Positions 24,270 through 34,990 are shown, numbered from the stretch's first letter. The stretch is 64,000 bases of DNA from Diphasiastrum complanatum (GCA_029204225.1 CM055096.1:46881079-46945078); one strand, 5' to 3'. Notes: generated from the sequence alone by a model not told the origin. Program-made: numbers and translations.

Positions 24270-25330
24270 AATTTAAGCAGCATACACTATAAAATGAGAT
24301 GATCTGAACATGGAATTCACTGGTCCATATCCTAAAATTTTAACCGCAATAGTTTTCTTTACAAAAATTATTCTATGCACCTTATTGAAATTATGTCCTC
24401 CAAGAAAATGAGACAGTGCCTTGATTGCCATAATCATAGTTGCACCATGTTGATGAAACTTGGCAACACTTATCTCATTATTCTTGAAGGACTTCAGATA
24501 GTGCCCCAATGCATGATCTCTTGAAAATTCTCCAGCAGAAGATCTCTGCCCTCCTCGACGAATTGTGAAATCATCAAGGAAAATTGTTTCCTAAAATGAT
24601 AAAAAAAAAAATAAGCTCCAGTATATAATCTGACATAACAAATCTACTAGTACTTGATAAGAGACAAGAACTTATGCATTCGGCTTTGTCTTCTCTGATT
24701 ATTGTCTCTCCATCAACATTATGTCCACCTTTCGATGCCAATATTGTTGGTAAATAGACAATTGGCTGTGGAAAACCAAGTTGACTTTGGATTCTAAGAA
24801 ACTCCTCCTCAGAAGGTAGATCATCTTCTTTGTTGCGCATTTCCTCCACAGCCATTTTCAAGCAATCTTTTCTTGAATAAAACTTATCATTATGTACATC
24901 GTCAACACCAGGGAGAAGATCATCAGCATCAAAATCAATTATATCCGAAAATTCATCAAGCTCTTTGTTTAAAATGCAAAGAGTCTCAGCTTCAGTGAAG
25001 TAAAAAAAGATCTGATATATCCGATATTGTCAAAAAGGAATTATTATCTATATTATAAGTAGGCAAAGTGATCAAAGATTTATCGAAAGGAGAAAGTTTA
25101 GTGGGTGTTCTAGGGCCTATAAAAGTAGTCCTATTTCGAGCAGGATCAAAATCAGAACAATCATCTAAATTAACACTTGTATCAATAAAAAAAAGTATCT
25201 ATATCTACAATCTTTGACTTTTCAGACTTTGTACCACTAGAAGAAGCTGCTTCAGAAGTGGAGGGCACAGCCTCCGAATCATCAGAAATATTTAACAAAA
25301 AAAAAAACAAAAGTAGACTGAAAATTGACA
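24270..25330 (-). pseudogene. Acidic protein of unknown family, two exons
   Basis: I do not recognise this gene. From about 25330 on the minus strand it reads DDSEAVPSTSEAASSSGTK, KIVDIDTFF, a one-base slip in a T run near 25190, then PRTPTKLSPFDKSLITLPTY, a second slip near 25010, KELDEFSDIIDFDADDLLPG, DKFYSRKDCLKMAVEEMR and EEEFLRIQSQLGFPQPIVYL. A probable intron (acceptor ATTTTAG, exon from 24590) precedes ETIFLDDFTIRRGGQRSSAG, HALGHYLKSFKNNEISVAKF and ALSHFLGGHN. The N-terminal half is acidic and Ser-rich and probably disordered; the C-terminal half is more compact. It is transcribed away from the H3-like gene from a shared promoter region and faces the transposase-like gene tail to tail. 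Confidence 0.5.
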
Positions 25331-25390
25331 AATCTATATTTTTTATTATAAATTGGGCACTCAACACCGAACAAAAATAAAAAGGAATGC

Positions 25391-26055
25391 GAAGCGCGCT
25401 TGAAATCGATACCGGACGATGCAGTATCGGATCTAGACGCATAATAGTCAATGAAAGGTAATGAGAGCAAGCGACGCGCTTGAAATCGATATCCAGCAAA
25501 GCAATCGTAAATTTGCATGAAAATCCAAGCCGAAAAAGACCTATTTATAAAAAACAATTTCGCACGTGTGGAGGAGTGGCAAAGGAACACATGTCGACAT
25601 GTGATTGGTCAAATTAAATGCGCCGTACTTAGAATGATTGATCTAACATCTGTCACGTGCGAGAATGACACGCGTCGATAACGGATTCGGGCACGTGTCT
25701 CAACCCACGTGGCCTCATAATTGGGTCATCATTGTCAGTACAAACATTCCATGTGGCCTAATAATCTAAGGACATGTGTCTTCACCATCTTTTTACACGT
25801 GCAAAAATTTTGTATATAGAAGTCCTTGGAATTTTCATTTTTTTTCGCAAAATTTTCGCTTTTAGCTCCCGATATCACTCTCAAGCGCGCTCTTTCACCG
25901 TTCCAACTTATGCCCTCTCACAGTGCGCTCAACGAGTCCGATATCGCTGGAAATGCAATATCGCTTTTGAGCATGCATCTCTTTTCTTCAAATAATCTAT
26001 GTAGATCTTGCGCTCAAAACTGATATTCAATTCTGGTATCGATCTCAAGCGTCCT
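25391..26055. promoter_or_regulatory. Mirrored divergent promoter with repeated motif
   Basis: Two half-promoters point outward. Minus side: CACGTG at 25563-25568, TATAAATAG-type box near 25540, then GGATATCGATTTCAAGCGCG (25473-25492) and GTATCGATTTCAAGCGCGC (25395-25413). Plus side: CACGTG at 25797-25802, TATATAG near 25813, then GATATCACTCTCAAGCGCGC (25871-25890), GATATCGCTGGAAATGC (about 25940), ATATCGCTTTTGAGCATGC (about 25960) and GGTATCGATCTCAAGCGTCC (26035-26054). The sides align over about 120 bp when one is inverted. Further CACGTG sites lie at 25654, 25692 and 25706, and a 16-bp palindrome CACATGTCGACATGTG at 25588-25603. Confidence 0.7.
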
Positions 26056-26131
26056 TTTATCGCAAATTTTTTTGTTTTCATCCACTTTTGTTTTGTTCAA
26101 ACTTCTTTTTGTTAATTTTCTTCTTTTGAGA

Positions 26132-28160
26132 ATGATGGCCAGGACCAAATCCACCGTCTGTGCCATCATCACTGTATAGCCATCCCATTTCCGTGTTCCC
26201 CCTGGTACTGGCTGTAGGCGTGACAGGAAGCAGGTCTGGCTGAGAGAGATCAGAAAACTCCATAGATCAACTGAATTGTTGATCCCTAGAGCTCCTTTCG
26301 GCCGATCTATTCCAAAATGTCACTCTGTCACTTGGGCTAAATGTTCATTTTGTCGTGACAGTCATACAGGCCTTACAGGGTGTGTCACCATCATGCCAAA
26401 GGATTTTGTCATTCTCAAAAGGCTTTGGGACAGATATTCTGGTCTGCATGTTGATAATGCCAGCACCTCCAGAGACCTGTCTCTGGATAGAACCGACGTG
26501 CCTACTACCTCTAGGAGGAAGAGAAAACAGGCTGTTCCCAAAAAGGCTGGACCTCAAAGGCCAACTGCTTCCCTTCCTCCTAGACGTATCCCAGCCAAGA
26601 GACCCCGTGTCTTCTTGAGCTTTCAATCAAATGTTGGAGAATCCGACTCGGATCGAGAATCTTCACCTCTTCCTCCTCCTGTTAATCATCCAACTCCTCA
26701 GCAGGTTTCATCACCAAAAGTGTTGATTACCCAAGAGGGGCTAGACAAATTAACAGATAAATCTGTAAATATTGTTTCCACTTTTGTTTCTACTCCTGTA
26801 CATAATGTTTTTGTGAGAATTCCATACGATCCAACCCATTTTTTTTTTTTGACCATTATAATCAATACGAGGCCTACCTAGCTAACAAAATTGATCTTCT
26901 CAACAACTTTTTTCAGTTTTTTCTTCCAGATACACGTAGAAGCTTTAGATTAGGTCCCAAATTTTGTGCCGAGCTAAAAGATAAGACTCAAAAATTTTAG
27001 ATGCAATAGTAGAGGCCGGAGTTTTTTTTTTGCAGAATAATATTAGTTTCGATTCCCATGGTACAGTTTTTGTAGTTAGTCCATATTTCATGGGAGCGGT
27101 AAAGCGAAAGAAGCCAATTTTTGAGAAGGCTGTCTATTTTATCGAGTCCTATGGCAAAATTCTATTTGATTCCATATGAAAATAAGTAAAGATTGCTCTT
27201 TTGTTTTTGTTGTTTTGATCTGGATTGTTGCATGTTTCATTGTTTTAATAAGAACGAAATTTTTTCAAAAATATGAATTTATCGATATTTGTACTTTGGT
27301 TGTTGCAGTCGGCATTGGAGCCTGAACATTCTTTTTGTAAAGATAAATAAGGAGGGAGTATCAAATTTTCTATGTGTAAAATTAAACTCGGCTATAAATA
27401 CACATAGAGAATTTGATTTTCTACTTCATGATGTTGTTTTGGAAATACTGACAATGGCAACTTCAATTGGAGAGATAACCATTAAATCTTTCAAGGTATA
27501 TTCAATCTATCTCTGATATGCATGTATTCCTTTTTTGATTCAAATGTATTGTCATAGCATAAATAAAATTTCTATCATAATATTACTAATTTTTGTTCTA
27601 TATATGCAATGTGTACAGCAAAAAGATGCCTTTAGTTGTGCATGGTTCGTCCTGTACAATACAAAGCTATTTTTTGAATGGTATAATTTACAAACGGATG
27701 TAGATATTGACAAGATAATATTCTATTCATTTGTAGTTCATTTCATTCTGATTCATATTTTATTACTATCATTGTTTGTAATTTGCTTATTCTCTTTGTA
27801 ATGACATTTCACTCTTGAGTTGTATACTCCTGATGATGTATATAGATTTCGACAAGAGTGGATCAGAACCTATGCCCAGTATAGTGTAAGCATTGCACTT
27901 GCAATCGAGGGCCCTCAAAAGGAAGCTACTCATGTCTTAACAGCCTTTCAAGTTTCTTAGGATGCAGATCTTATTTTATATGATCAAAAAGAAATAAGAG
28001 TCCTTCCTTATATAGAGGAAGGCAATTTTGTAGCAGATATTCCTCTTGCCTTAAAAGGCATTAAGGCCCTTTCCAAAATAGAGGAGGGCGAGATTATAGA
28101 AGGACCTGTTGTCTTATAAGTTCCTAATATTGATATAGAATATATAAAAAAATTGATTGA
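26132..28160 (+). pseudogene. Gene beginning with a histone H3/CENH3-like segment, decayed
   Basis: The start reads MMARTKST, then after a stop (26177) the same frame continues RVPPGTG, WLREIRKLHRSTELLI, PRAPFGRSI (26237-26311) and VTIMPKDFVILKRL (26384-26425). These match the H3 N-terminus, the alphaN/alpha1 segment and the last helix. LLIPRAPF and the DF after MPK look more like plant CENH3 than canonical H3. A shifted frame (LNVHFVVTVIQALQ) corresponds to part of alpha2, and about 20 residues before VTIMPKD are missing. A basic tail (TSRRKRKQAVPKKAG, PPRRIPAKRPRVF) and a long unknown region follow, with slips at the T run near 26840 and at 26992 and likely introns before 27310 and 27618. 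The last part reads YTPDDVYRFRQEWIRTYAQY and LPYIEEGNFVADIPLAL. Chromatin binding is inferred only from the H3 match. Confidence 0.6.
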
Positions 28161-28199
28161 ATAGAGGTCTATTTGTAAATAGAGAGACATCAAAAAAAA

Positions 28200-28880
28200 T
28201 TGATACAATCATTTTACTTGTAAACAACCCGTTTATGGACTTTTATTGATATCACAATATATTCTTACAATCAACTTGTGTCCATAGTCTAATACTGGAA
28301 TGCAATTTTTCTATAATGATAAAAAGACATGATGATTAACATGTATTTGCTGATAGTGAATCTCAATGTTCTTCCATAAGTTGGATTGTTTCGTCAATAT
28401 CTCTGCATTTGATCTCGAGTTCATGTCTTTTACGTACCTGTATAAAACTAATACAAAGTTAGTTAGAATTAGTACAGAGTTTGTATTAGAAAGTTTTGAT
28501 TGAAACTATTCATAAAAGATCGAGTGTTTACAGTTAATTACGAGTTTACAATTGAACATGAATCTAAAGTCTGAAAGTACATCATCTTCTAGGAGCAATA
28601 GTTCTCGCGGGATGTAGTTTAGACTCGACACTTGAAAAGAAATCAACAAATATATTCAAGGAAATAATCCAACTCAATCTGAATGTTTTTTTATCCCGTG
28701 CTCATTTTTAATGAATTTTTTACATCATTATATATCTTGCAACGAAATGATTCTGAAACTGTAGCATCTGGTGCAATCCATTCATCACTTTCAAAACTAG
28801 GTAATGGAATTGGTACTATTTGTCCAAAATTTCTTTTTGTATCAGGAATGTACATTGATTTATAAAAAAGATCTCACTAT
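28200..28880. other. Convergent gap between two decayed genes
   Basis: AT-rich, probably the 3' ends of the H3-like gene (plus) and the next gene (minus). Minus-strand coding-like pieces occur but could not be joined into a frame. Confidence 0.4.
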
Positions 28881-29330
28881 CAACTAGATCTTTTGCAGTT
28901 CTACCTCAATATTGCAGCTGTCCAATATCAGTGTGAATAACATCTAACACACCTGCTAAAGATCCACTCGGATCCCATTCATTTATGTTGGATGGATATA
29001 AATCTGCAAGAGAAAAATGATCAGATTGTGATTTTGACGGTTGAATCCTTGCACATTTATCTCTGAATGCATATATACATGTTGGACTAGAATTTCAAAA
29101 ATAGAATTTCCTCTTGATGATGTTCTGAAATTCAAAATTCTGGCCTTCCAATAAGATCAAAATGATAGTTTTGACCTTTTTCTTTTTCGAAATGCTCCTA
29201 TTGATGATGGATGCATCAAAACCCAAGAGTTTTTTGAATATTTTCTTGGCACCGATAATCCATTATCATCTTTATCATGGATTAGAAGCACATAGTCGAT
29301 TGAGGAGCACGGCTTCCTTGATGGCGCCAT
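28880..29330 (-). pseudogene. Protein of unknown family, 5' part readable
   Basis: I do not recognise this gene. The start codon chosen is at 29330 on the minus strand: MAPSRKPCSSIDYVLLIHDK, then VPRKYSKNSWVLMHPSSIGA and FRKRKRSKLSF up to a stop near 29160. The same frame then runs WKARILNFRTSSRGNSIF, and after a one-base slip near 29100 it continues CIYAFRDKCARIQPSKSQSD and WDPSGSLAGVLDVIHTDIGQ. The charged, coherent reading across three pieces suggests a real ancestral protein. It converges on the H3-like gene and ends the + - + - series. Confidence 0.4.
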
Positions 29331-29564
29331 TCGTAAATTGCATGCAAAACTCTGAAACAATGAACTATGAATCTGAAAACTTGCGTAGACAAAAAGCCAT
29401 GAATCTGAGAAAAAGTGTTGGCAAAAATTTGAAACACTGATCTATTTGGCGCCACAAACTAACTCTGATTATCCCTGTTAACCATGGTTTGACAATGCAT
29501 ATACATTAATGGTACATCGATTTTCTCATCTCAACCGTATGTCATATTCATTTTCAATATTTTT

Positions 29565-29800
29565 GGGTCTCGTCGGGCAGTGATGAGCTGGAAGGGCATG
29601 CCTCATCAACTAATAGCATTTCCACATGCTGCCCGATGAAACAACAATATATTTAAAAAGTTTTTATTTTATTTATATTTGGAAAATTCTACGTTATGTA
29701 GAACCCCGAAGATAAGGTTTCAATTGGTCCACATGGTAACAAAAATAAGAAAAAAAATAAAAAAAAACATCTTTTTCAAAGGCCCTCGTCGGGCTCTAAG
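29565..29800. repeat. TCGTCGGGC motifs, possible element subterminal region
   Basis: TCGTCGGGC occurs near 29569 and 29784, and its inverse GCCCGATGA near 29630. With the CACTA transposase piece just downstream, these could be the repeated subterminal sites such elements carry, but no end sequence was recognised. Confidence 0.3.
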
Positions 29801-29859
29801 TTTCTCTAATGTTTACAAACTTTCACACTAACAATAATCTCGATTAAAAATGTGTGCTT

Positions 29860-30092
29860 GTTTTTTGATTTTAAAGGACAGTTATTGGCTTCAAATTTGG
29901 AGATCCAATCAAGATCCAGGGCACCTCCCTCCTAGTATGAAGAGGTTATCAATATTTTATGAACTTCCATATGGGGAGAAATTGTTAATAAACCATCTTT
30001 TGAACCCAATGCATATCCAAGAATGTAGGGAGCATAATTTGGGAGCACTTGACTGGTGCCAAAGATAAAAAAGTTGCACGAGATGACTTGAT
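29860..30092 (+). pseudogene. CACTA (En/Spm) TNP2-type transposase fragment
   Basis: Reads SIFYELPYGEKLLINHLLNP, MHI, then after a one-base slip KNVGSIIWEHLTGAKDKKVA and RDDLI before a stop. The sequence LPY...L..H.L..MHI.KNV followed by TGAKDK...RDDL matches the TNP2 block MHIEKNV...GKTKD...ARxDL of plant CACTA transposases. Only about 75 residues remain. Family membership is clear from the spacing, but the element ends are not visible. Confidence 0.7.
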
Positions 30093-30099
30093 CTAAGTA

Positions 30100-31120
30100 A
30101 TGTGTATGTCATTTTTGTTTACTTTCTTATGAAGATACATTCCATCCAAGGAAATACCACCATTGGGGTAGCAAGACAAAGCTCAATCGAGGGTCTCACC
30201 ATTCAAATGCATCTTATGTGCATTTGGTGGATGAGGTGGCCATTGTAGGTACATCATCTACTTTCGTCAATCGTCTATTCATAGTCCATCCTAGACTATT
30301 GATATTGTGGTTATGACATTCTCTCATTGATCAATATTATCAATATTATCAATACAAGCAGTGTCCATAGCCAATGGATGTTTTTCATGGAATGATTTAT
30401 GAAAACATTGAAAGGCTTCATAACACAAAAAACAAGGCCTGAGAGTAGCATAGCAGAAGGGCGGCTAGTGTAAGAATCCACGGTCTATATCAAGGAGTCC
30501 CTTGCTCATAGTGATCCTTCGATTCCTCATTTCTAAGATAATAAGGATGATGAATGTATCGTTGGGGAACTTCTTCAAGGAAAATGAGTGATTAAGAAAA
30601 TGAGTGAGTCATGGAGAAGGTGAATAAGTTTTGCATTTTTAATAGCAAAGAAATGCAAAACTGGATTTCGAGATATGAAGAGGACAAAGCTCGTTTAAAA
30701 AATGGCTCGAGCCACTTTCAAGAGAGGGCTTAGTAGACAACCATACCCACCTGGCCTCGCCCTTCTAGCCAAGGACGTGACGCCTGTTTGTTGTGGCTTC
30801 TACCTTGTTGTTTGCCCCTATCACCTACTAACATGTGTATAAGGACCATTCACCTGACCATTCAGATCCCAAATGGTAGTATGTGTGAAAATTTTTCAAC
30901 TAGTTGAGTTTTATTATGTCTAGTTTAAAAATTTGTCAATGTTGGCCAATATGCATTTTAAACTTTGAGATAAACTTTATATTGTTAATAAGGCCTAAGA
31001 ATAGTTTATTTACTAGTTTTGGCATGTTAGGTGAGTTGATAAGGTTGCATATAGACCTACTCTTATTGGTTGATCTAGGTACATTGAATCTAGTATATTG
31101 TCTCGAATAGATCTAGAAAG
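30100..31120. other. Unrecognised stretch between CACTA and copia fragments
   Basis: No coding region of a known family. Short open frames are present but none has a recognisable motif. Confidence 0.45.
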
Positions 31121-31128
31121 ATGGGTAT

Positions 31129-32113
31129 TCAAATTGTTACCATCTTTGCAACTGGTGCAAAGGTATTTTCATAATCAAGACCTTTAATCTGTGAGTAGCC
31201 TTTGGCACAAAGTCTTGCTTTATACTTATTGTTAGATCCATCATAATTATACTTAATTCTGAATACCCACTTACATCCTATCACATGCATGTTGGTTGGT
31301 GGCTTCACAAGCTCCCATGTGTTATTTGACATCAAGGCTTCAAATTCTTGGGTCATTGCTTCAACCCACTCCTTGGATTGAAAAGCTTCTTGGACATCCT
31401 TAGGCTCTTCATCTGATATAAAAAGTGCATGATAGAAAGTTCCACCTTCCACTTGCCTTCCTTCTTCATCATATGTGAGCCTCCTTGGCTCAGATCTTGC
31501 TCGTGTAGATCTTCTGGGTGTGGTAGCTTGAATGTACTCCTTCTCAAGCCTCGGTCTCACCTCTTCTTGAACAGCATCAAGATTGATGATTGATCTGTGC
31601 ATCATTCAGGTTAAATTTCTGATCCTCATGGAAGACCACATCTCTACTAACAACATTTTTGTCAGTAGAGGGTAAATAAATCTTGTATGCTTTTTCAGTA
31701 GATGCATAACCTACAAAAATTCCTTTTACTGCACTAGGATCTTCCTTCTTCCTAGTTTCTAGAGGCACATGCACAAAGCATACACAACCAAAAATCCTAA
31801 GATGATCTACCTTAGGCTTTTTCTTATACAACATCTCAAATGATGTCTTTCCTCCTATTGCAAGATTTGGAAGCCTATTACAAAGATAGTTTGCACATGC
31901 AACTGCCTCTCCCCAAAATTATTTAGGCAGAGAAGCTTCCAACCTAATGACTTTTGCACATTCACACAAAGTTCTATTTTTTCTCTCAGCAACTCCATTT
32001 TGTTGAGGAGTATATGAACAAGAGAACTCTCTTTGAATACCCTCTCTCTCACAAAAGTCTTTAAACTTATTGGAACTAACACATGCAATCTTTTGGTTTT
32101 GATCCAATCTCGT
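31129..32113 (-). pseudogene. Copia integrase to RT fragment
   Basis: Minus strand from 32113: DFCEREGIQREFSCSYTPQQ, NGVAERKNRTLCECAKVIRL (integrase core), VDHLRIFGCVCFVHVPLETR (31830-31770), an Arg-rich linker (TTPRRSTRARSEPRRLTYDE), then RT with WVEAMTQEFEALMSNNTWEL, IGCKWVFRIKYNYDG and ARLCAKGYSQIKGLDYENTF. Two frameshifts interrupt it. It is cut at both ends: the integrase N-terminus is missing and RT stops before the catalytic VDD block. The sequence differs from the inner-element family, so it is another copia lineage. Confidence 0.9.
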
Positions 32114-32520
32114 TTCTCATTTGAAAGACAAGTTTTTTGCTTTTGGTAACCTTGGTCAAACTGTTACATCACCTCAAGTATTGTCATCTTTGAGAGCTAT
32201 AAAATGCATTCATATGATGGAAGGTCGAATGAATGGTGTTCATTTTTCAATTGCACACTATTTTAGGGCTCACCAAGAATTAGACATCTTGAATCATTGA
32301 GATAGTGTCTCCGAGAGACTTCAATCTCTTTTTTCATCACTGGTATCTAACTTTATCCATACTTGCAACAACCTGTTTGGTGTGCTGATAAAGTAGGTCG
32401 TTTACTTTTTTGGCATTTTCAAGATGTGGTCCAATATTGCAACGGGCTACGTCATGCATGTCGTCTGTTCCATCCAGTGCTGCACGTCAAGACGAGCCCG
32501 CATCAACAAATCGGGCTCCA
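32114..32520. other. Unrecognised stretch, one short coding-like frame
   Basis: On the plus strand 32125-32297 reads HLKDKFFAFGNLGQTV and HFSIAHYFRAHQELDIL before a stop. It looks like protein sequence but matches no family I know. Confidence 0.3.
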
Positions 32521-32529
32521 AGCAGTTCA

Positions 32530-32593
32530 ATATACACAGAGAAATGCACATGCACACTCATACACACACCATCGGCCACATAAATCACACATG

Positions 32594-32628
<35 letters not shown>

Positions 32629-32735
32629 ACCATTGACCACATAAATCATACACACCATCAAGCACAAATCATACACACAAATCCACATACACAATAACAC
32701 ATGCACTCACGTACACACACACACATACATGGGCC
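32530..32735. repeat. (CA)n-rich tract
   Basis: Interrupted CACACA runs with short CACCAT and AAATCATACA spacers repeated several times. It is simple-sequence DNA. Confidence 0.9.
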
Positions 32736-32744
32736 ACCCGTCAA

Positions 32745-32990
32745 CGACCAGCGGCCGTCCCTTGCCCGTCAACGACGGGCACTCTTTACTAGTATACATA
32801 TATATATATATAGATACATACGTACATACATATATACATACATACATACATATATACACATACATATATATACAAATATACACACACATATATACATATA
32901 CATATATACACATATATACATATAGATGTATATGTATGTATATATATATATCTGTGTGTGTGTATGTATATATATGTATATATATATATT

Positions 32991-33072
<82 letters not shown>

Positions 33073-33118
33073 AGTAAAGAGTGCCCGTCATTGATGGACA
33101 ATGGATGGCCGATGATCT
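32745..33118. mobile_element. Microsatellite core enclosed by 49-bp inverted repeats (MITE-like)
   Basis: The left arm (32745-32793) ends GACGGGCACTCTTTACTAGT; the right arm (33070-33118) is its inverse with about eight differences, and the innermost 24 bases differ at one site. The 276-bp core is TA/CATA repeats, then TATG, then about 35 TG units. Foldback elements with expanded cores look like this. Part of the arm motif (CCCGTCAACGAC) also recurs just outside both arms. Confidence 0.65.
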
Positions 33119-33159
33119 AGTGGGTATGCCTGTCGTTGATGGGAGGTCCTAATGCAATC

Positions 33160-33310
33160 TCAAATGGTCGGAAGTGCCCTGAAATGGCCGTCAAATGGCC
33201 ACAAACAGACCTAATGCGGTCCTTTGCGGTCAAAATGCGGTCTCAAATGGCCACAAAGGCCCTCATGCAGTCCTAATGCGGTGTAAAATGGTCATAAGTG
33301 CCCTAAAACT
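33160..33310. repeat. Degenerate tandem repeat with AATGCGGTC motif
   Basis: Two units of roughly 60 bp share CAAATGGCCACAAA and CTAATGCGGT, with half units on either side (AAGTGCCCT near 33174 and 33297). Confidence 0.7.
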
Positions 33311-33519
33311 GTTAGAAATCGCGAGGATTGGTAGCGGAAGTTGGAGCAATCAGTGGTTGAGGATCGGAAGCACATCATTTACCAACAAAGTATCAAGAAA
33401 ACGAATTCAATACAAATGCGCAAATGAACGAAACAATAGTGTAGACAGAATTTGCACTCTGATTGCTCTATACTTCATACAATAAACCTCATCCACAAAT
33501 AGTTTTATATATGGAGATG

Positions 33520-33653
33520 TGTGTGTGTGTGCGCAGACACACACATGCATTCGATGTGTCGGGGAAAGCTTACACACACGCACACACAATGAACACATGC
33601 ACACACACACACACGTAGGTGCGTGTGTGTGCGCACACACACACACACACACA

Positions 33654-33696
<43 letters not shown>

Positions 33697-33700
33697 TGTA
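33520..33700. repeat. TG/CA tracts in alternating orientation
   Basis: TG runs at 33519-33531 and 33654-33684 alternate with CA runs near 33595-33614 and 33634-33652, so neighbouring tracts can pair with each other. Confidence 0.85.
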
Positions 33701-33728
33701 CACTTTTGCGCATGTGTATGGGTGCACC

Positions 33729-33798
33729 CATGCATCCTCCTCCCCTCACCCATGCATGAGCTTTTTTTAACTAAAAAACTTGGGGAGGAGGATGCATG
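33729..33798. repeat. Perfect 17-bp inverted repeat
   Basis: CATGCATCCTCCTCCCC at 33729-33745 and its inverse at 33782-33798, with a 36-base loop. The CTCCTCCCATGCATCCTC motif appears again just downstream. Confidence 0.8.
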
Positions 33799-33863
33799 TA
33801 TGGGCCCTCCTCCCATGCATCCTCAATCCCCATGCATACATGTAATGGGCGCCACTCCATATT

Positions 33864-34019
<156 letters not shown>

Positions 34020-34154
34020 GGTGGATCGCGACTACAGAAAAGGAAAGACTTAATCGTTTACGCATGATCGATCGTAACACCGTCGTGTTGATCAATGAAG
34101 TGGCCGACAAAAAAATGCAAGATGTGAATGGTACTTGGCCATTGTTGTATAACA

Positions 34155-34239
34155 GTTAAGGGTGTTGGCTCAATTGGTTATCTTGACATCCAAAGTTTCT
34201 TTGGTCTCAAGTTCGAGCCTCTCCTTGGAAACCAAGAAG
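34155..34239 (+). mobile_element. 85-bp tRNA-like retroposon (SINE-like), copy 2
   Basis: A-box-like TTGGCTCAATTGG, B-box-like CAAGTTCGAGCC, a hairpin CCAAAG-TTT-CTTTGG, and the end CTTGGAAACCAAGAAG. A perfect 15-bp duplication CATTGTTGTATAACA lies at 34140-34154 and 34240-34254. Over the last 79 positions it differs from the copy at 7081-7165 at about 11. Same length, same 3' end and target duplications in both copies argue for retroposition of a defined small RNA. Confidence 0.8.
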
Positions 34240-34254
34240 CATTGTTGTATAACA

Positions 34255-34990
34255 TGGGATGGATCAATTCTTCCTTCCCAACCTCACGAGGAGCGATTTC
34301 TCCCACAGGCCAGCCCTTCAATAGTAGGACTTCCATATGCTTGGAACAGCACCTGGAACATGTCTCTAAGAGCACCGCCAGGATCATCCTTACACTGCCA
34401 GCTGCTGCTTGCACCGCCAAGATCATCCCTACATTGGCCAGGATGATCCCTGCACCGCCTGCTACCTACACAACTGCTCGTTTCTCAACGTGGGGATTGT
34501 TCCCCCTGTTGCAGACCACACTTGGATTGTTCCCCTTTTCGCGTGCCACACTTGGATCGCGACTGGCCGCTCTGTGGATCGTGTTCTCTCTCTCGGGCAA
34601 GGTTATGCACATCAAGCCTCTATGACAATCGAAAATTCAAGGGTGATGAAAACCATGAGCCAGCATCAATCGCATTTTAAACCAATTCAGTGCTAACTGT
34701 TACATTAGTGGTCACGTTCTGAGCAGCTCAGCTCTTGGATGATTGTCATCATATCAAGCACACAATCGTCTAGCTGGTTCAATCAGGCCAAATATACAAA
34801 ATATTCACTCTTTCTAATCTGTACCGGTAGGAAGAGAGAGTTGGAAGATAGTGCTCGGAATCTCAGTTGGATGGAGAGAAAACCACCAATGACAGCACTA
34901 GCAAGAACAGAAAAAATAGCAGAATTGCTGGCACCATATCTCTATCTCTCTCGATCTCTCAAGTCTTCTTCACTCGCATCATCAGATGCT
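34255..34990. other. Unrecognised stretch before the plus-strand copia
   Basis: A 165-codon frame (34128-34625) runs through the tRNA-like unit and is probably accidental. A short tandem motif (about AGGATCATCCTTACACTGCC, repeated near 34380, 34410 and 34440) and a twice-repeated CCACACTTGGAT are present. The copia similarity starts near 34997. Confidence 0.4.

Noticed and set aside
32701-32925. Histidine/threonine-rich frames around 32363-33120
   Set aside because: They arise from CA/TG and CATA repeats.
34155-34239. Functional tRNA gene
   Set aside because: A- and B-box-like motifs are present, but no complete cloverleaf with acceptor stem and anticodon loop could be drawn; target duplications point to a retroposon.
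34128-34625. 165-codon frame through the tRNA-like unit
   Set aside because: The frame includes the 85-bp retroposon and short tandem motifs and has no recognisable domain; it is probably accidental.
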